Shown here: positions 7,538-16,819 of the stretch, in pieces
Layout: every line of letters starts with the position of its first letter
Position numbering within the stretch: the stretch's first letter is position 1
Origin: Streptomyces sp. CB01580
GTDB taxonomy: Bacteria > Actinomycetota > Actinomycetes > Streptomycetales > Streptomycetaceae
Assembly: GCF_001905795.1 (NCBI RefSeq)
Contig: NZ_LIXJ01000001.1
Location: forward strand, 434,001-498,000
Reading direction: 5' to 3'
Length of the DNA: 64,000 nucleotides
Position numbers and translations under genes: made by a program
Notes under the pieces: model-generated
Seen by the model: only the letters and a program-made list of their open reading frames with translations
Database searches by the model: none
What the model was told of the DNA's origin: nothing

Positions 7538-9634
7538 TCATGCACGACGGAGCCTCAGCACCCGCGCGTCGAGGTCCCCGCGCAACCCCGTCCGCAGCCC
7601 CTGATGGAGCAGCACCGAACCGTGGTGCACCTCCCCCGTGTCCCGGCACACGTAGGTCGCCGACGGGTCGAGCCCGCGCAGCCGCAGGGCCGGCGGCCGC
7701 TCCTCGTACCGCTGCCTGTCCAGCCACATCAGAACCACGCTCTCCTCCCCGCGGACGTACTGGACCGCGCCGAGGCCGCCGCGCGGGGAACGAAGCCGGT
7801 ACTGCGCCCCGAGCTGCACCACCGGCCGGATCTCCTTGTAGAGATCCACCCAATTCCGCGCCTCGGCGAGTTCCGCCTCGCTCCATGCGGCGAGATCCCC
7901 GCCCACCCCGAGCACCCCGGCCATCGCGCTCACGAAGCGGAGTCGCAACGAGCTGACCCTGTCGTTGAACTGGACGTTCGGGCTGTCCGTGACCCACGCG
8001 GCCATCACCCGGGCCGGATGGATCTGACTGAACCCCTCCTGAATGGCGAAGCGGTCGAGTGGATCGGTGTTGTCCGAGGTCCACACCTGGTCCGTACGGG
8101 AGAGGATGCCCAGGTCGATCCGGCCGCCGCCGCCCGAGCAGGACTCGAAGGCCACCGAGGGGTGTGCCGCCCGCAGCCGGTCGATCAGCGCGTACAGACC
8201 GTCGACATGCTCGACCCAGAGTTTCCGCGGATAGTCCTCGCCCGGCCATCCCGCATCGGTGAAACTGCGATTGAAGTCCCATTTCACATAGTCGATCGGC
8301 GTATCGGAGAGCAGCGCGTCGAGTTGCTCCCACAGATACTCACGGACATCGCTCCGGGCGAGATTGAGAACCAGTTGGTGACGGAACTCCGTTCGCGTCC
8401 TTCCCGGGAAATTCTGCACCCAGTCGGGATGCGCGCGATAAAGATCACTGTCGGCATTGACCATTTCCGGTTCGACCCAGATCCCGAACTGCATGCCGAG
8501 CGCGTGCACTTCGTCGGCCAGGGGCTTCAGGCCGTCGGGAAAGCGATCCGGATTCGGCGTCCAGTCCCCCAGCCCGGCCCGGTCGCTGGTGCGCCGGCCG
8601 AACCACGCGTCGTCCACGACGAACAGTTCGACCCCCAGCGCCGCGGCACGCCCCGCCAGGACGCGCTGCTGCTCCTGCGTGACGTCGAATCCGGCCGCCT
8701 CCCAGGAGTTGTAGAGCACCGGACGCACCTTCCGGGCGTCCGGGACGACATGGGCCAGCTGCCAGGCGTGCCAGGCACGGCTCGCGCCCCCGAAGCCCGC
8801 GTCGCTCCACAGCCCGGCGAAGACCGGAGTCACGTACGACTCCCCCGGCGCGAGCAGTTGCAGTCCCGAGTCGTCGTGACCGGCGCCTCCGGCGATCTGC
8901 ACGATTCCGTCGGGAAGTTGTTGCACGCCGATCCGCCACGACCCGGACCAGCCGAGCGCGCAGCCGTACACCTCGCCGCTCTCCTCCGTCGCCACGCCGT
9001 CCGCGTCGAGCGCGACCCACGGCAGATGCTGGTGGCCGGTGTGGCCGCGCCTGCTGGAGACGACGCTCTCGCCGTACGTCAGCTCCGTCCGCACCAGCCG
9101 CGATTCGGCCGCCCACCGGCCGTGCAGCCGGCTCATCCGCCAGCTGTCGCGGGCGGGCAGTGTCCAGACGGCCGCGTCGGCGCGCAGCAGTTCCAGCGGT
9201 GGGCCGTCGGTCCCGGCATGGGCGACGGTGGCCCAGCGCTCGATCACGTCGGAGTCGTCCCGCATCCGGTAGTGCAGGGTGAGGGCCAGCCGGTGGACCG
9301 GGTCGGTGAAGCCGACGCGGAGTTCGTCGCCGTCCACGGCGGCGTCGGCGAAGACCCACTCGGTGCCGCGGACCTCGGGGGTACGGACGGAGAGGGCGGG
9401 CCGCACGAATCGGGGACCGCCCTCGACCGGGTACTCCTCACGCCCGTCGAGCGGCGACTCGAACCCCCTGACCGGTGGTTCCGGCGCGGCGGCCAGGGCC
9501 TCGGCCGCGGCGAGCGGGATCCGTGGCCCCCAGTGCAGATGGAGCAGTTCGTCCCGTTCGGTGAGCCGCAGTGCGTAGCTGCTGCTCGCCCCGGAGAGCA
9601 GCCAGGTCCGGCCCGTGTCGCCCGTCTCGATCAT
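7538..9634 (-). CDS. Alpha-galactosidase, glycoside hydrolase family 36
   Basis: A 698-residue protein of typical GH36 length. An N-terminal beta-supersandwich (about 1-320) precedes a TIM barrel. YVKWDFNRS near 451-458 holds the nucleophile Asp, and VWTSDNTD near 518-525 holds the acid/base Asp. Also visible are FVVDDAWFGRR and CSGGGGRIDLGIL. The enzyme removes terminal alpha-galactose from raffinose-type oligosaccharides or galactomannan. No signal peptide is seen, so it acts inside the cell on imported sugars. No transporter or regulator adjoins it. The roughly 150 bp between its stop and the riboswitch region contain no gene. Confidence 0.93.
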   Translation of the reverse strand: MIETGDTGRTWLLSGASSSYALRLTERDELLHLHWGPRIPLAAAEALAAAPEPPVRGFESPLDGREEYPVEGGPRFVRPALSVRTPEVRGTEWVFADAAVDGDELRVGFTDPVHRLALTLHYRMRDDSDVIERWATVAHAGTDGPPLELLRADAAVWTLPARDSWRMSRLHGRWAAESRLVRTELTYGESVVSSRRGHTGHQHLPWVALDADGVATEESGEVYGCALGWSGSWRIGVQQLPDGIVQIAGGAGHDDSGLQLLAPGESYVTPVFAGLWSDAGFGGASRAWHAWQLAHVVPDARKVRPVLYNSWEAAGFDVTQEQQRVLAGRAAALGVELFVVDDAWFGRRTSDRAGLGDWTPNPDRFPDGLKPLADEVHALGMQFGIWVEPEMVNADSDLYRAHPDWVQNFPGRTRTEFRHQLVLNLARSDVREYLWEQLDALLSDTPIDYVKWDFNRSFTDAGWPGEDYPRKLWVEHVDGLYALIDRLRAAHPSVAFESCSGGGGRIDLGILSRTDQVWTSDNTDPLDRFAIQEGFSQIHPARVMAAWVTDSPNVQFNDRVSSLRLRFVSAMAGVLGVGGDLAAWSEAELAEARNWVDLYKEIRPVVQLGAQYRLRSPRGGLGAVQYVRGEESVVLMWLDRQRYEERPPALRLRGLDPSATYVCRDTGEVHHGSVLLHQGLRTGLRGDLDARVLRLRRA

Positions 9635-9861
9635 GAAATCCCCACATTCGAACAGTTCCGCACATCATCGACCATCACCGAGCGACCGGGCAACGTCCAG
9701 TGACAGGGAATCGGATCGAATTCGCCTCGGAGGCACGGCGGTTGGCACGGGTCTCGACAGGGAGGAGGACGAAATGATTGCCTGAGGAACCGATGTCGTA
9801 TCGTCGCAGGAGTGGCCTTGTCGGCGACTCGCACCGACGGCCGGACACCCCAGGAGTCACT

Positions 9862-10674
9862 GTGACGCAGCAGCTGCCGCAGATCCCGCCGACGGAACCC
9901 GAGCTGGCGGGTGTCCGCAACTTCCGTGACGTGGGCGGCCTGCCCACCGCGGACGGCCGGCGGGTGCGCTGTGGGCGGCTCTTCCGCAGCGGGCATCTCG
10001 CGCACGCCACCGCCGAGGACACGGCCTTCCTGGCCGGTCTGGGGCTGCACACCGTCTTCGACTTCCGCAACGCCGCCGACCGTCGGCTGGACGGGCTGGA
10101 CGTGGAGCTGCCGGGCGTACGGAATCTCAGCATCCCGCTCTCCGACCCGGCGGACGGTGCAGAGTTCTGGCGGATGGTCCGCGACGGCGACCTGGACCAG
10201 CTGCGCTCCCTCCTCGCCGACGGGAAGGGGGCGGACCGGATGATCGCCTCGTACCGCTCGATCGTCCTGGAGCGCACCGCCGAGCACAGCCGGGTGCTGC
10301 ACGCGCTGGCCGAGGACAGCGTTCCGGCGCTGATGCACTGCGCGGCGGGCAAGGACCGGGCCGGTCTGTCGATCGCCGTGTCACTGCTCGCGGTCGGTGT
10401 CGAACGCGACGCCATCGAGGCCGACTACCTGAAGTCCAACGACGCGCACCGCCGATACCGGATCCGCCGCGGCGACACCTCGGCGAACGGCGTGTCGGCC
10501 GAGGTGCTGGAACTGCTCAATCCGCTCTTCGGCGCGCACCGCGACTACCTCTCCGCGGCATTCACCACCATCGAGGAGACCTGGGGCGGCACGGAGCGCT
10601 ATCTGGAGGAGGGGCTGGGGCTGTCCCCCGAGACCCGCGAGCGGCTGCGCGACCGGCTCCTCGAATCGGTCTGA
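9862..10674 (+). CDS. Tyrosine-protein phosphatase (PTP-like, DSP family)
   Basis: A 270-residue phosphatase. Early GVRNFRDVGGL and the P-loop HCAAGKDRAG (HCxxGxxR, nucleophile Cys160) are signatures of the bacterial PTP/DSP group. It would dephosphorylate phosphotyrosine or possibly phosphoinositides. Start choice: GTG 9862 has AGGAG five bases ahead, whereas the in-frame TTG 9778 and ATG 9793 have none. It is transcribed away from the alpha-galactosidase gene and is monocistronic; the 227-bp gap between them must hold both promoters. Confidence 0.88.
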   Translation: MTQQLPQIPPTEPELAGVRNFRDVGGLPTADGRRVRCGRLFRSGHLAHATAEDTAFLAGLGLHTVFDFRNAADRRLDGLDVELPGVRNLSIPLSDPADGAEFWRMVRDGDLDQLRSLLADGKGADRMIASYRSIVLERTAEHSRVLHALAEDSVPALMHCAAGKDRAGLSIAVSLLAVGVERDAIEADYLKSNDAHRRYRIRRGDTSANGVSAEVLELLNPLFGAHRDYLSAAFTTIEETWGGTERYLEEGLGLSPETRERLRDRLLESV

Positions 10675-10700
10675 CGGCAGCCGCCCTTCGGTCGTGGTGG

Positions 10701-10868
10701 TCAGCCTTTGCCGGCCACCTCGAAGAGGATGTAGAGGAAGGCCGCGATGACGTGCCCGGCGATGAGGTAGGCGACCAGCCGGATCACGACGCCACGCGGG
10801 AACTTGCGCTCCTGGGCCTCGTATTTCTTGCTCGACCCCAGTGGGTCGAAGTTCTCTGAATCGGACAT
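10701..10868 (-). CDS. DUF6126-type single-pass membrane micro-protein
   Basis: A 55-residue protein beginning MSDSENFDPLG. A basic stretch (KKYEAQERKFPRG) precedes one transmembrane helix (VVIRLVAYLIAGHVIAAFLY) near the C-terminus. AGAGGA stands well placed before the ATG at 10868. It lies 35 nt after the cupin-type XRE regulator on the same strand, the usual neighbour of this family in Streptomyces, so the two are probably one transcript. No function is known; a small membrane partner of the regulator or of a transporter is only inference. Confidence 0.8.
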   Translation of the reverse strand: MSDSENFDPLGSSKKYEAQERKFPRGVVIRLVAYLIAGHVIAAFLYILFEVAGKG

Positions 10869-10903
10869 GGCGGTCCTCTCTGGTGACCGGCCGGGGGCCG
10901 GTC

Positions 10904-11512
10904 TCAGCGGCGGTGGATACCGTCGCCGAGGCACAGCTCGGCGGCGGGGCTCTGCAGCAGGGTGTGGACGAAGAGGAGCTCGGCGCCGTCACGGTCGAGG
11001 GCCGTGAGACGGTGCGGGGTGAGTGAGTCGTAGTGCGCGCTGTCGCCGGGGGCGAGGTCGTGCACGGTGTCCCCGAGCGTGACCCTCAGATGGCCTGTGA
11101 GCACGTACAGCCACTCCTCACCGGGATGCACCCGCACCAGGTCGCCCTGCGCGCCGTGCGGGACCCGGACCCGGAGCGCCTGCATCGCCCGACCGGGGCT
11201 GCCCGTCCGCCGGTACTGCCAGCCGTCGGCCTCGGCACCCTCGAACGCCCCGCCACGGATGATCGCCTCCCGTTCGGGGGGCCTCTCGCCGAGCAGCTCG
11301 GAAACCGTCGTACCGTAGATCCTGGCAAGACCGAGCAGCATCGGCAGCGACGGCTGCCGACGGCCCGTCTCGAGCCGGGAGAGATGGGCGGGCGACAGCC
11401 CGGCCCGCTGAGCGGCGGCCTCCAGGGTGAGACCGCGGCCACGGCGCAGGTCGCGCAGGCGAGGCGCGACCTCGGGCAGCTCGTCGGCCGCCGCTCCGTC
11501 CGGAGAGTTCAT
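10904..11512 (-). CDS. XRE-family regulator with C-terminal cupin
   Basis: A 202-residue protein. Residues 15-72 form an XRE helix-turn-helix (LTLEAAAQRAGLSPAHLSRL, then PSLPMLLGLARIYG). Residues 115-195 form a cupin barrel (HPGEEWLYVLTGHLRVTLGD, then LAPGDSAHYDSLTPHRL), so a small ligand probably controls DNA binding. Related regulators often repress genes next to them. Repeats directly before its start suggest autoregulation. It is followed by the DUF6126 gene and lies downstream of hpnO on the same strand, with 105 bp between. Confidence 0.88.
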   Translation of the reverse strand: MNSPDGAAADELPEVAPRLRDLRRGRGLTLEAAAQRAGLSPAHLSRLETGRRQPSLPMLLGLARIYGTTVSELLGERPPEREAIIRGGAFEGAEADGWQYRRTGSPGRAMQALRVRVPHGAQGDLVRVHPGEEWLYVLTGHLRVTLGDTVHDLAPGDSAHYDSLTPHRLTALDRDGAELLFVHTLLQSPAAELCLGDGIHRR

Positions 11513-11568
11513 GTACCTATTGGGCCAAAAACTTTCCTCTCGGGCAAATTTCTTACCTCAGAGGCAAA
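11509..11568 (-). promoter_or_regulatory. Tandem operator-like repeats before the XRE-cupin gene
   Basis: On the minus strand, 11568-11549 and 11548-11529 are two consecutive 20-nt units sharing TTTGCC-N4-AGG-N-AAG. A weaker third unit (TTTGGCCCAATAGGTAC) follows 19 nt later and runs into the ATG. The A+T-richer context and even spacing suggest stacked regulator sites, most simply for the XRE protein itself. Confidence 0.45.
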
Positions 11569-11617
11569 GCGCTGGGCGCGACCATCCCCCGTCCGGACGA
11601 GCCGACCGCAGCCGGGG

Positions 11618-13015
11618 TCAGCGGTGAACGACGGCCTGCTTCACCAGGGTCCTGCCGAAGTCCCACATCAGCCCGCCGCCGCTGTGCGCCTCCTCCATGA
11701 CGGCGGTGAACGCCGTGACGAACCGGTCGACCTCCGGCTCCCCGATCACCAGCGGCGGAATCAGCTTGATCACTTCCATGTGGTCGCCCGACACCTGGGT
11801 GAGGATGCGGTGCTTCCGGAGCAGGGGCACCACGACCATCTGTGCGAAGAGGCCCTTGCGGGCGGTCTGCAGCATCGTCCAGCGACCGCGCAGCTTCAGT
11901 GACGAGGGCCGTCCGAACTCGATGCCGATCATCAGCCCGCGCCCGCGCACCTCGTGCAGCAGTTCGTACCGGTCGATCAGCGCGGCCAGCCGCTCGCGCA
12001 GCAGGTCGCCGGTGCGGCGCGCACCCGCGACGACGTCCTCGTCCTCCATCACCGCGAGGACCGCGAGCCCGGCGGCCATCGCCTGCGCGTTGGAGCCGAA
12101 ACTCGCGGAATGCACCAGGACCCGGTCCATCGAGGAGTAGACCTTCCTGAAGATCCAGTCTTTGCCGAGCGTCGCCCCGACCGGCACATAGCCCCCGGAG
12201 AGGGCCTTGGCGACACAGACCAGATCGGGTTCGACGCCCTCCTCGTGCTGGTACGCGTAGAAGTCGCCGGTCCTGCCGAGTCCGGTCTGCACCTCATCGG
12301 CGATGAGCAGCGCCCCGTGCCGGTGCAGCAGTTCCTGCGCGGCCCGCAGGTAGCCGGGCGGCGCGGCGTGCACGCCCTTGCCCTGGATCGGCTCGACGAC
12401 CAGCGCTGCGACGTCCCCGCGCCGCAGCTCGCGGCCCAGCGCGTCGAGATCGCCGAGCGGGAGGGCGGTGTCCGGCAGCAGCGGCGCGAAGCCGTCCCGG
12501 AAGCCGCTCTCCCCGTTGACCGACAGCGAGCCGGCCGTCAGCCCGTGGAACGCGTGCGCGCAGTAGAGGACCCTGGGCCTGCCGGTGGCGTACCGGGCGA
12601 ACTTCAGGGCGGTCTCCACGGCCTCCGTACCGCTGTTACCGAAGAAGACCCGGTCCAGGTGCGGGCTGTGCGCCAGCAGCCGCTCGGCCAGCAGGCCGGG
12701 CAGCGGCTGGCAGTCGAAGCGGGTGAGGTCGGCGAGCGAGGCGTCGAGGACGTCGTGCAGCGCCTTGCGCACGACGGGGTGGTGGCGGCCGAGGCCCATC
12801 ACCCCGAAGCCGGCGAGCATGTCGAGGTAGTCGTTGCCGTCCGCGTCCCAGAAGTACGCGCCCTCGGCCCGTTCGTAGACCTGGTCGAAGCCGATGGTGC
12901 GCAGCATGCGGGGCAGCTGGTGATTGAGGTGCTTCGCGTGCAGCTCGTAGCGCTCTGCGCCGCGCTCGGCGAGGAGCCTCGCCAGGTCGAAGCCCTTGGA
13001 TCCGTCGGCCTTCAT
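11618..13015 (-). CDS. hpnO: HpnO, class III aminotransferase for aminobacteriohopanetriol
   Basis: A 465-residue PLP-dependent class III aminotransferase. [21 protein letters not shown] appears near residue 70, [15 protein letters not shown] carries the PLP-ring Asp, and [14 protein letters not shown] holds the Schiff-base Lys. HpnO installs the terminal amino group of aminobacteriohopanetriol. It is the last gene of the hopanoid operon; its ATG overlaps the dxs stop (ATGA), which fixes the start although an open frame continues upstream through dxs. Ornithine-type aminotransferases are the closest alternative by motif, but the operon decides. Confidence 0.9.
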   Translation of the reverse strand: MKADGSKGFDLARLLAERGAERYELHAKHLNHQLPRMLRTIGFDQVYERAEGAYFWDADGNDYLDMLAGFGVMGLGRHHPVVRKALHDVLDASLADLTRFDCQPLPGLLAERLLAHSPHLDRVFFGNSGTEAVETALKFARYATGRPRVLYCAHAFHGLTAGSLSVNGESGFRDGFAPLLPDTALPLGDLDALGRELRRGDVAALVVEPIQGKGVHAAPPGYLRAAQELLHRHGALLIADEVQTGLGRTGDFYAYQHEEGVEPDLVCVAKALSGGYVPVGATLGKDWIFRKVYSSMDRVLVHSASFGSNAQAMAAGLAVLAVMEDEDVVAGARRTGDLLRERLAALIDRYELLHEVRGRGLMIGIEFGRPSSLKLRGRWTMLQTARKGLFAQMVVVPLLRKHRILTQVSGDHMEVIKLIPPLVIGEPEVDRFVTAFTAVMEEAHSGGGLMWDFGRTLVKQAVVHR

Positions 13016-14913
13016 TCCGTGCCCCTCTCGGTCCGTCCGGCCGTTCCCCGGGTGGCCAGGGCGGCGCTGATCCGTCCGGCGATCTCGACCGGCGTGAGCC
13101 CGATGTCCGCCAGCACCTCGGCGCGTTTGCCGTGGGCGAGGAACCGCTCGGGGATGCCGAACGTCCGCATCGGTACGTCGACCCCGGCCTCCCGCAGCGC
13201 CCGGCCGACCGCCCAGCCCACGCCCCCCGCCCGGCTGTTGTCCTCGACGACGGCGACCAGCCGGTGCCGTTCGGCGAGCGGCGCGAGATGCGCGTCGACG
13301 GGTTTGACCCAGCGCGGGTCGACGACGGTGCAGCGGATGCCGCGCCCGGCCAGCAGGCCGGCGGCGCCCAGACACACCGGGGCGAGCACCCCGACGGCCA
13401 CCAGCAGGACGTCGGGGTCGTCCGCCCGGTGCAGGACGTCCATGCCCCCGATCCGGCCGACGGCCCCGATCCGCTCCCCCACCGGCTCCTTGGGGAACCG
13501 GATCACGGTGGGCGCGTCATCGATGTCGACGGCCTCGCGGAGCTGGGCGCGCAGTTCGTCCGGGTCGCGCGGGGCGGCGATCCGCAGTCCGGGGACGACC
13601 TGGAGCACGGACATGTCCCACACCCCGTTGTGCGACGGTCCGTCGGGGCCGGTGACCCCGGCCCGGTCGAGGACGAACGTCACCCCGCATTGGTGCAGTG
13701 CCACGTCCATGAGCACCTGATCGAAGGCCCGGTTGAGGAAGGTGGCGTAGACGGCGACGACCGGGTGGAGTCCGCCGGTGGCCAGGCCCGCCGCGCAGAC
13801 CGCGGCGTGCTGCTCGGCGATCCCGACGTCCCAGACCCGGTCGGGGAACGCCTGCGCGAACTTCGTCAGGCCGACAGGGTGCAGCATCGCCGCGGTGAGG
13901 GCCACGACGTCCGGCCGCCGCGCCCCGATCGCGGCGATCTCGTCCCCGAACACCGAGGTCCAGGACGGCGCTTCGGCCGGTACGAGCGGGGCGCAGGTCA
14001 GCGGGTCCATGGCACCCACGGTGTGGAAGCGGTCGTACTCGTCGAGCAGCGCGGGCGGGTAGCCGCGGCCCTTCTCGGTGATGCAGTGCACCAGCACCGG
14101 TCCGTGGAAGCGCTTCGCCCGGTGCAGGGCGGATTCGACCGCCGCGATGTCGTGGCCGTCGACCGGCCCGACGTACTTGAGGCCGAGGTCCTCGAACATG
14201 CCCTGCGGGGCGAACGCGTCCTTGAACCCCTTCTTGGCGCCGTGCAGCGACTCGTACAGCGGCTGCCCGATGACGGGGGTCTGCTGGAGGACCTCCTTGC
14301 CCCAGGCGAGGAAGCGCTCGTAGCCGTCGGTGGTGCGGAGGGTGGCGAGGTGGTCGGCGAGGCCACCGATCGTCCGGGCGTAGGAGCGCTCGTTGTCGTT
14401 GACGACGACGATCAGCGGCCGGTCCCGCGCCGCCGCGATGTTGTTGAGCGCCTCCCAGGCCATGCCGCCGGTGAGGGCGCCGTCGCCGATGACGGCCACG
14501 ACGTGGTCGCCCCGGCCGCGCACCTCGTCGGCCTTGGCGAGGCCGTCGGCCCAGCCGAGCACGGTCGAGGCGTGCGAGTTCTCGATGACGTCGTGTGCGG
14601 ACTCCTCGCGGGACGGATAGCCGGACAGACCTTCCTTGCCACGGAGTTCGGAGAAGTCCTGGCGTCCGGTGAGCAGTTTGTGCACGTAGCTCTGGTGACC
14701 GGTGTCCCACAGGATGCGGTCGGCGGGCGAGTCGAAGGCCCGGTGCAGGGCGATGGTGAGCTCCAGCACGCCCAGGTTGGGCCCCAGGTGGCCGCCGGTC
14801 CTCGCCACCGCCCGGATGAGGAACTCCCTGATTTCCTTGGCGAGTTCACCGAGTTGCGCCTCGCTCAGCGCCTCGAGGTCGCGCGGTCCCCGGATCCTCT
14901 CCAGAATCGTCAC
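13012..14913 (-). CDS. dxs: 1-deoxy-D-xylulose-5-phosphate synthase
   Basis: A 633-residue thiamine-diphosphate enzyme condensing pyruvate with glyceraldehyde 3-phosphate in the first step of the MEP isoprenoid pathway. [18 protein letters not shown] near 70-87 and [20 protein letters not shown] near 140-160 (the GDG-N TPP-binding motif) are diagnostic, as is [15 protein letters not shown] later. The start is a GTG at 14913 after GAGAGGGGGC. It sits in the hopanoid operon between hpnH and hpnO, presumably to raise precursor supply. The 221 bp between it and hpnH hold no convincing gene. Confidence 0.95.
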   Translation of the reverse strand: MTILERIRGPRDLEALSEAQLGELAKEIREFLIRAVARTGGHLGPNLGVLELTIALHRAFDSPADRILWDTGHQSYVHKLLTGRQDFSELRGKEGLSGYPSREESAHDVIENSHASTVLGWADGLAKADEVRGRGDHVVAVIGDGALTGGMAWEALNNIAAARDRPLIVVVNDNERSYARTIGGLADHLATLRTTDGYERFLAWGKEVLQQTPVIGQPLYESLHGAKKGFKDAFAPQGMFEDLGLKYVGPVDGHDIAAVESALHRAKRFHGPVLVHCITEKGRGYPPALLDEYDRFHTVGAMDPLTCAPLVPAEAPSWTSVFGDEIAAIGARRPDVVALTAAMLHPVGLTKFAQAFPDRVWDVGIAEQHAAVCAAGLATGGLHPVVAVYATFLNRAFDQVLMDVALHQCGVTFVLDRAGVTGPDGPSHNGVWDMSVLQVVPGLRIAAPRDPDELRAQLREAVDIDDAPTVIRFPKEPVGERIGAVGRIGGMDVLHRADDPDVLLVAVGVLAPVCLGAAGLLAGRGIRCTVVDPRWVKPVDAHLAPLAERHRLVAVVEDNSRAGGVGWAVGRALREAGVDVPMRTFGIPERFLAHGKRAEVLADIGLTPVEIAGRISAALATRGTAGRTERGTE

Positions 14914-15134
14914 GCCCGGGCCCCCTCTCTGATTCCGTTCGGCTCACGCCGACGGGGACGACCGTGGTGGTGTCCCCGTGCCGTCCCTGCCTGTCCGCTC
15001 CCCGGCCGCGACCGCGGCCGGCCGTACGCGCCGCGGCCGTCGACCGCGCGGGCGCGTACTCGTCCGCCGCGGCCCGCACGCCCCGCGGAGCCGGGCGGGC
15101 CGCCCGCACGCCCGGCTCCATCGCGGTCGCGGTG

Positions 15135-16154
15135 TCACCGGCTCCCGGCGACGGTCTCGCGCGCGGCGCGCAGGGACTCCTTCAGCGATCCCATGGTGGC
15201 GAGGACGGCGGTCGGCTCGTAGCCGCAGTGCGCCATGCAGTTGGCACAGCGCGGGTCCTTGCCGCGGCCGTACTTGTCCCAGTCCGTCTTCTCGATGAGT
15301 TCGCGGTACGTGGGGACGTATCCGTCGCTCATCAGGTAGCAGGGGCGCTGCCAGCCGAACAGCGAGTAGTTCGGAATCGCCCATGCGGTGCAGGGGAAGT
15401 CCGCCTTGCCCTCCAGGAAGTCCAGGAAGAGGGGCGAGTGGTTGAGCCGCCAGCGCGAGCGGTTGCCGCCCGCGAAGGACTTCTTGAAGAGTTCGCGGGT
15501 CTGCTCGACGCCGAGGAAGTGCTCCTGGTCGGGCGCCTTCTCGTAGGCGTAGGCGGGCGAGATCATCATCTCGTCGACCTTCAGGTCGTCGTTGAGGTAG
15601 TTGAGGACCTCGATGACGGTCTGCGGGGTGTCGGTGTTGAAGAAGGTGGAGTTCGTGGTGACCCGGAAGCCGCGCCGCTTGGCCTCCTTTATGGCCGCCA
15701 CCGCCTCGTCGAAGACGCCTTCCTTGGCGACCGATTCGTCATGGCGCTCGCGCAGTCCGTCGATGTGCACGGCGAAGGCGAAGAACGGGGAGGGCGAGAA
15801 CTTGTCGATCTTCTTCCGCAGCAGCATGGCGTTGGTGCAGAGGAACACGTACTTCTTGCGTGCCACCAGCTGCCGGACGATCTCGTCGATCTGCGGATGC
15901 ATCAGCGGCTCGCCGCCCGCGATGGAGACCATCGGAGCGCCCGATTCGAGCACGGCGCCCACGGCCTGGGCGACCGGCATGCGCTGCTTGAGCACTCCCG
16001 CCGGATGCTGGATCTTCCCGCAGCCCTCGCACGCGAGGTTGCAGGCGAACAGGGGCTCCAGTTCCACGATGAGCGGGAACTTGTCCCGCTTGCGGAGCTT
16101 CTGTTCCATGAGATACGTCGCAACCTTGATGGACTGACGGAGCGGCATGGCCAT
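15135..16154 (-). CDS. hpnH: HpnH, adenosyl-hopene transferase (radical SAM)
   Basis: A 339-residue radical SAM enzyme that adds the 5'-deoxyadenosyl group of SAM to diploptene, making adenosylhopane. CNLACEGC places the cluster cysteines at 38, 42 and 45. SIAGGEPLMHP follows, and late cysteines (CANCMAHCGYEPTAV) may bind a second cluster. ATG 16154 is chosen over an upstream ATG at 16193 because AGGAGGT stands 7 nt ahead of it. The gene begins 5 bp past the hpnG stop. Confidence 0.95.
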   Translation of the reverse strand: MAMPLRQSIKVATYLMEQKLRKRDKFPLIVELEPLFACNLACEGCGKIQHPAGVLKQRMPVAQAVGAVLESGAPMVSIAGGEPLMHPQIDEIVRQLVARKKYVFLCTNAMLLRKKIDKFSPSPFFAFAVHIDGLRERHDESVAKEGVFDEAVAAIKEAKRRGFRVTTNSTFFNTDTPQTVIEVLNYLNDDLKVDEMMISPAYAYEKAPDQEHFLGVEQTRELFKKSFAGGNRSRWRLNHSPLFLDFLEGKADFPCTAWAIPNYSLFGWQRPCYLMSDGYVPTYRELIEKTDWDKYGRGKDPRCANCMAHCGYEPTAVLATMGSLKESLRAARETVAGSR

Positions 16155-16159
16155 CTGGC

Positions 16160-16819
16160 TCACCTCCTGGGGAGCGGCAAAGATCGGTGCCATTCATAAA
16201 AAGCAGGCAGGACGGCACGGAGTACGCAGAAAGCCGATATTCCACCGCGTATCGTGCCGATACGGACGAGCTCATGCTCCGGGGCGTCGACGACCACCCG
16301 TACGGCCGCAACGGGGCGCGGCCCGGACCGCAGTGCGGCGCCGAGGGTGGCGGCGGACTCCATGTCCACCGCGATCGCTCCGGTGGCCCGCAGCTCGGCC
16401 CGCTCGTGTCCGCGTACGACATGGGCGGAGCCGGTCAGCGGACCGGTGTGGACGGTGCGCCCGGGTACCGCCCGGGCGAGGGCCTCGACGAGCAGCCCCG
16501 AGCCGGTGCAGACGGTCGGGTCTCCGGTGCCCCGGGTCTCGTCGGCGACCACCAGGTCCCCGGGGTGCATGCCGGGTGACAGTCCGGCGCAGAACCCGGC
16601 GGCGAGGACGGCCGTACCGGGCGCCCGGCCCGTACCGAGCGCCCTGGTCACGGCCGCGTCGGCGGCCCTGGGCCCCATGCCCGTGCGAAGGACGGACACC
16701 GGCCCCGGCGCCCCGCCGGCCCTGCCCCTGCCGCTGCGCAGCGCGAACCGCTCGATGCCGAGCGCGCAGGCGATCAGCAGCGGCGCCGTGGGACCGGCCG
16801 ACCGGGGGCCGTCGCCCAT
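16160..16819 (-). CDS. hpnG: HpnG, adenosylhopane nucleosidase/phosphorylase
   Basis: A 219-residue protein of the purine nucleoside phosphorylase/MTAN fold. VLRTGMGPRAA, AAGFCAGLSPGMHPGDLVVAD and AVDMESAA fit that family. HpnG removes adenine from adenosylhopane to give ribosylhopane (or its phosphate), following HpnH. Its ATG overlaps the shc stop as TGATG, which fixes the start. Context is decisive for naming, because the fold alone would also fit MTA/SAH nucleosidases. Confidence 0.9.
   Translation of the reverse strand: MGDGPRSAGPTAPLLIACALGIERFALRSGRGRAGGAPGPVSVLRTGMGPRAADAAVTRALGTGRAPGTAVLAAGFCAGLSPGMHPGDLVVADETRGTGDPTVCTGSGLLVEALARAVPGRTVHTGPLTGSAHVVRGHERAELRATGAIAVDMESAATLGAALRSGPRPVAAVRVVVDAPEHELVRIGTIRGGISAFCVLRAVLPAFYEWHRSLPLPRR

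Noticed and set aside
9778..9861. TTG or ATG starts extending the tyrosine phosphatase
   Set aside because: The GTG at 9862 has AGGAG at ideal spacing and directly precedes the conserved part; the extension is basic and unconserved-looking.
14846..15121. Minus-strand frame of 91 codons between hpnH and dxs as an ispG remnant
   Set aside because: It is an Arg/Ala-rich low-complexity frame with no IspG motif and overlaps the dxs start.
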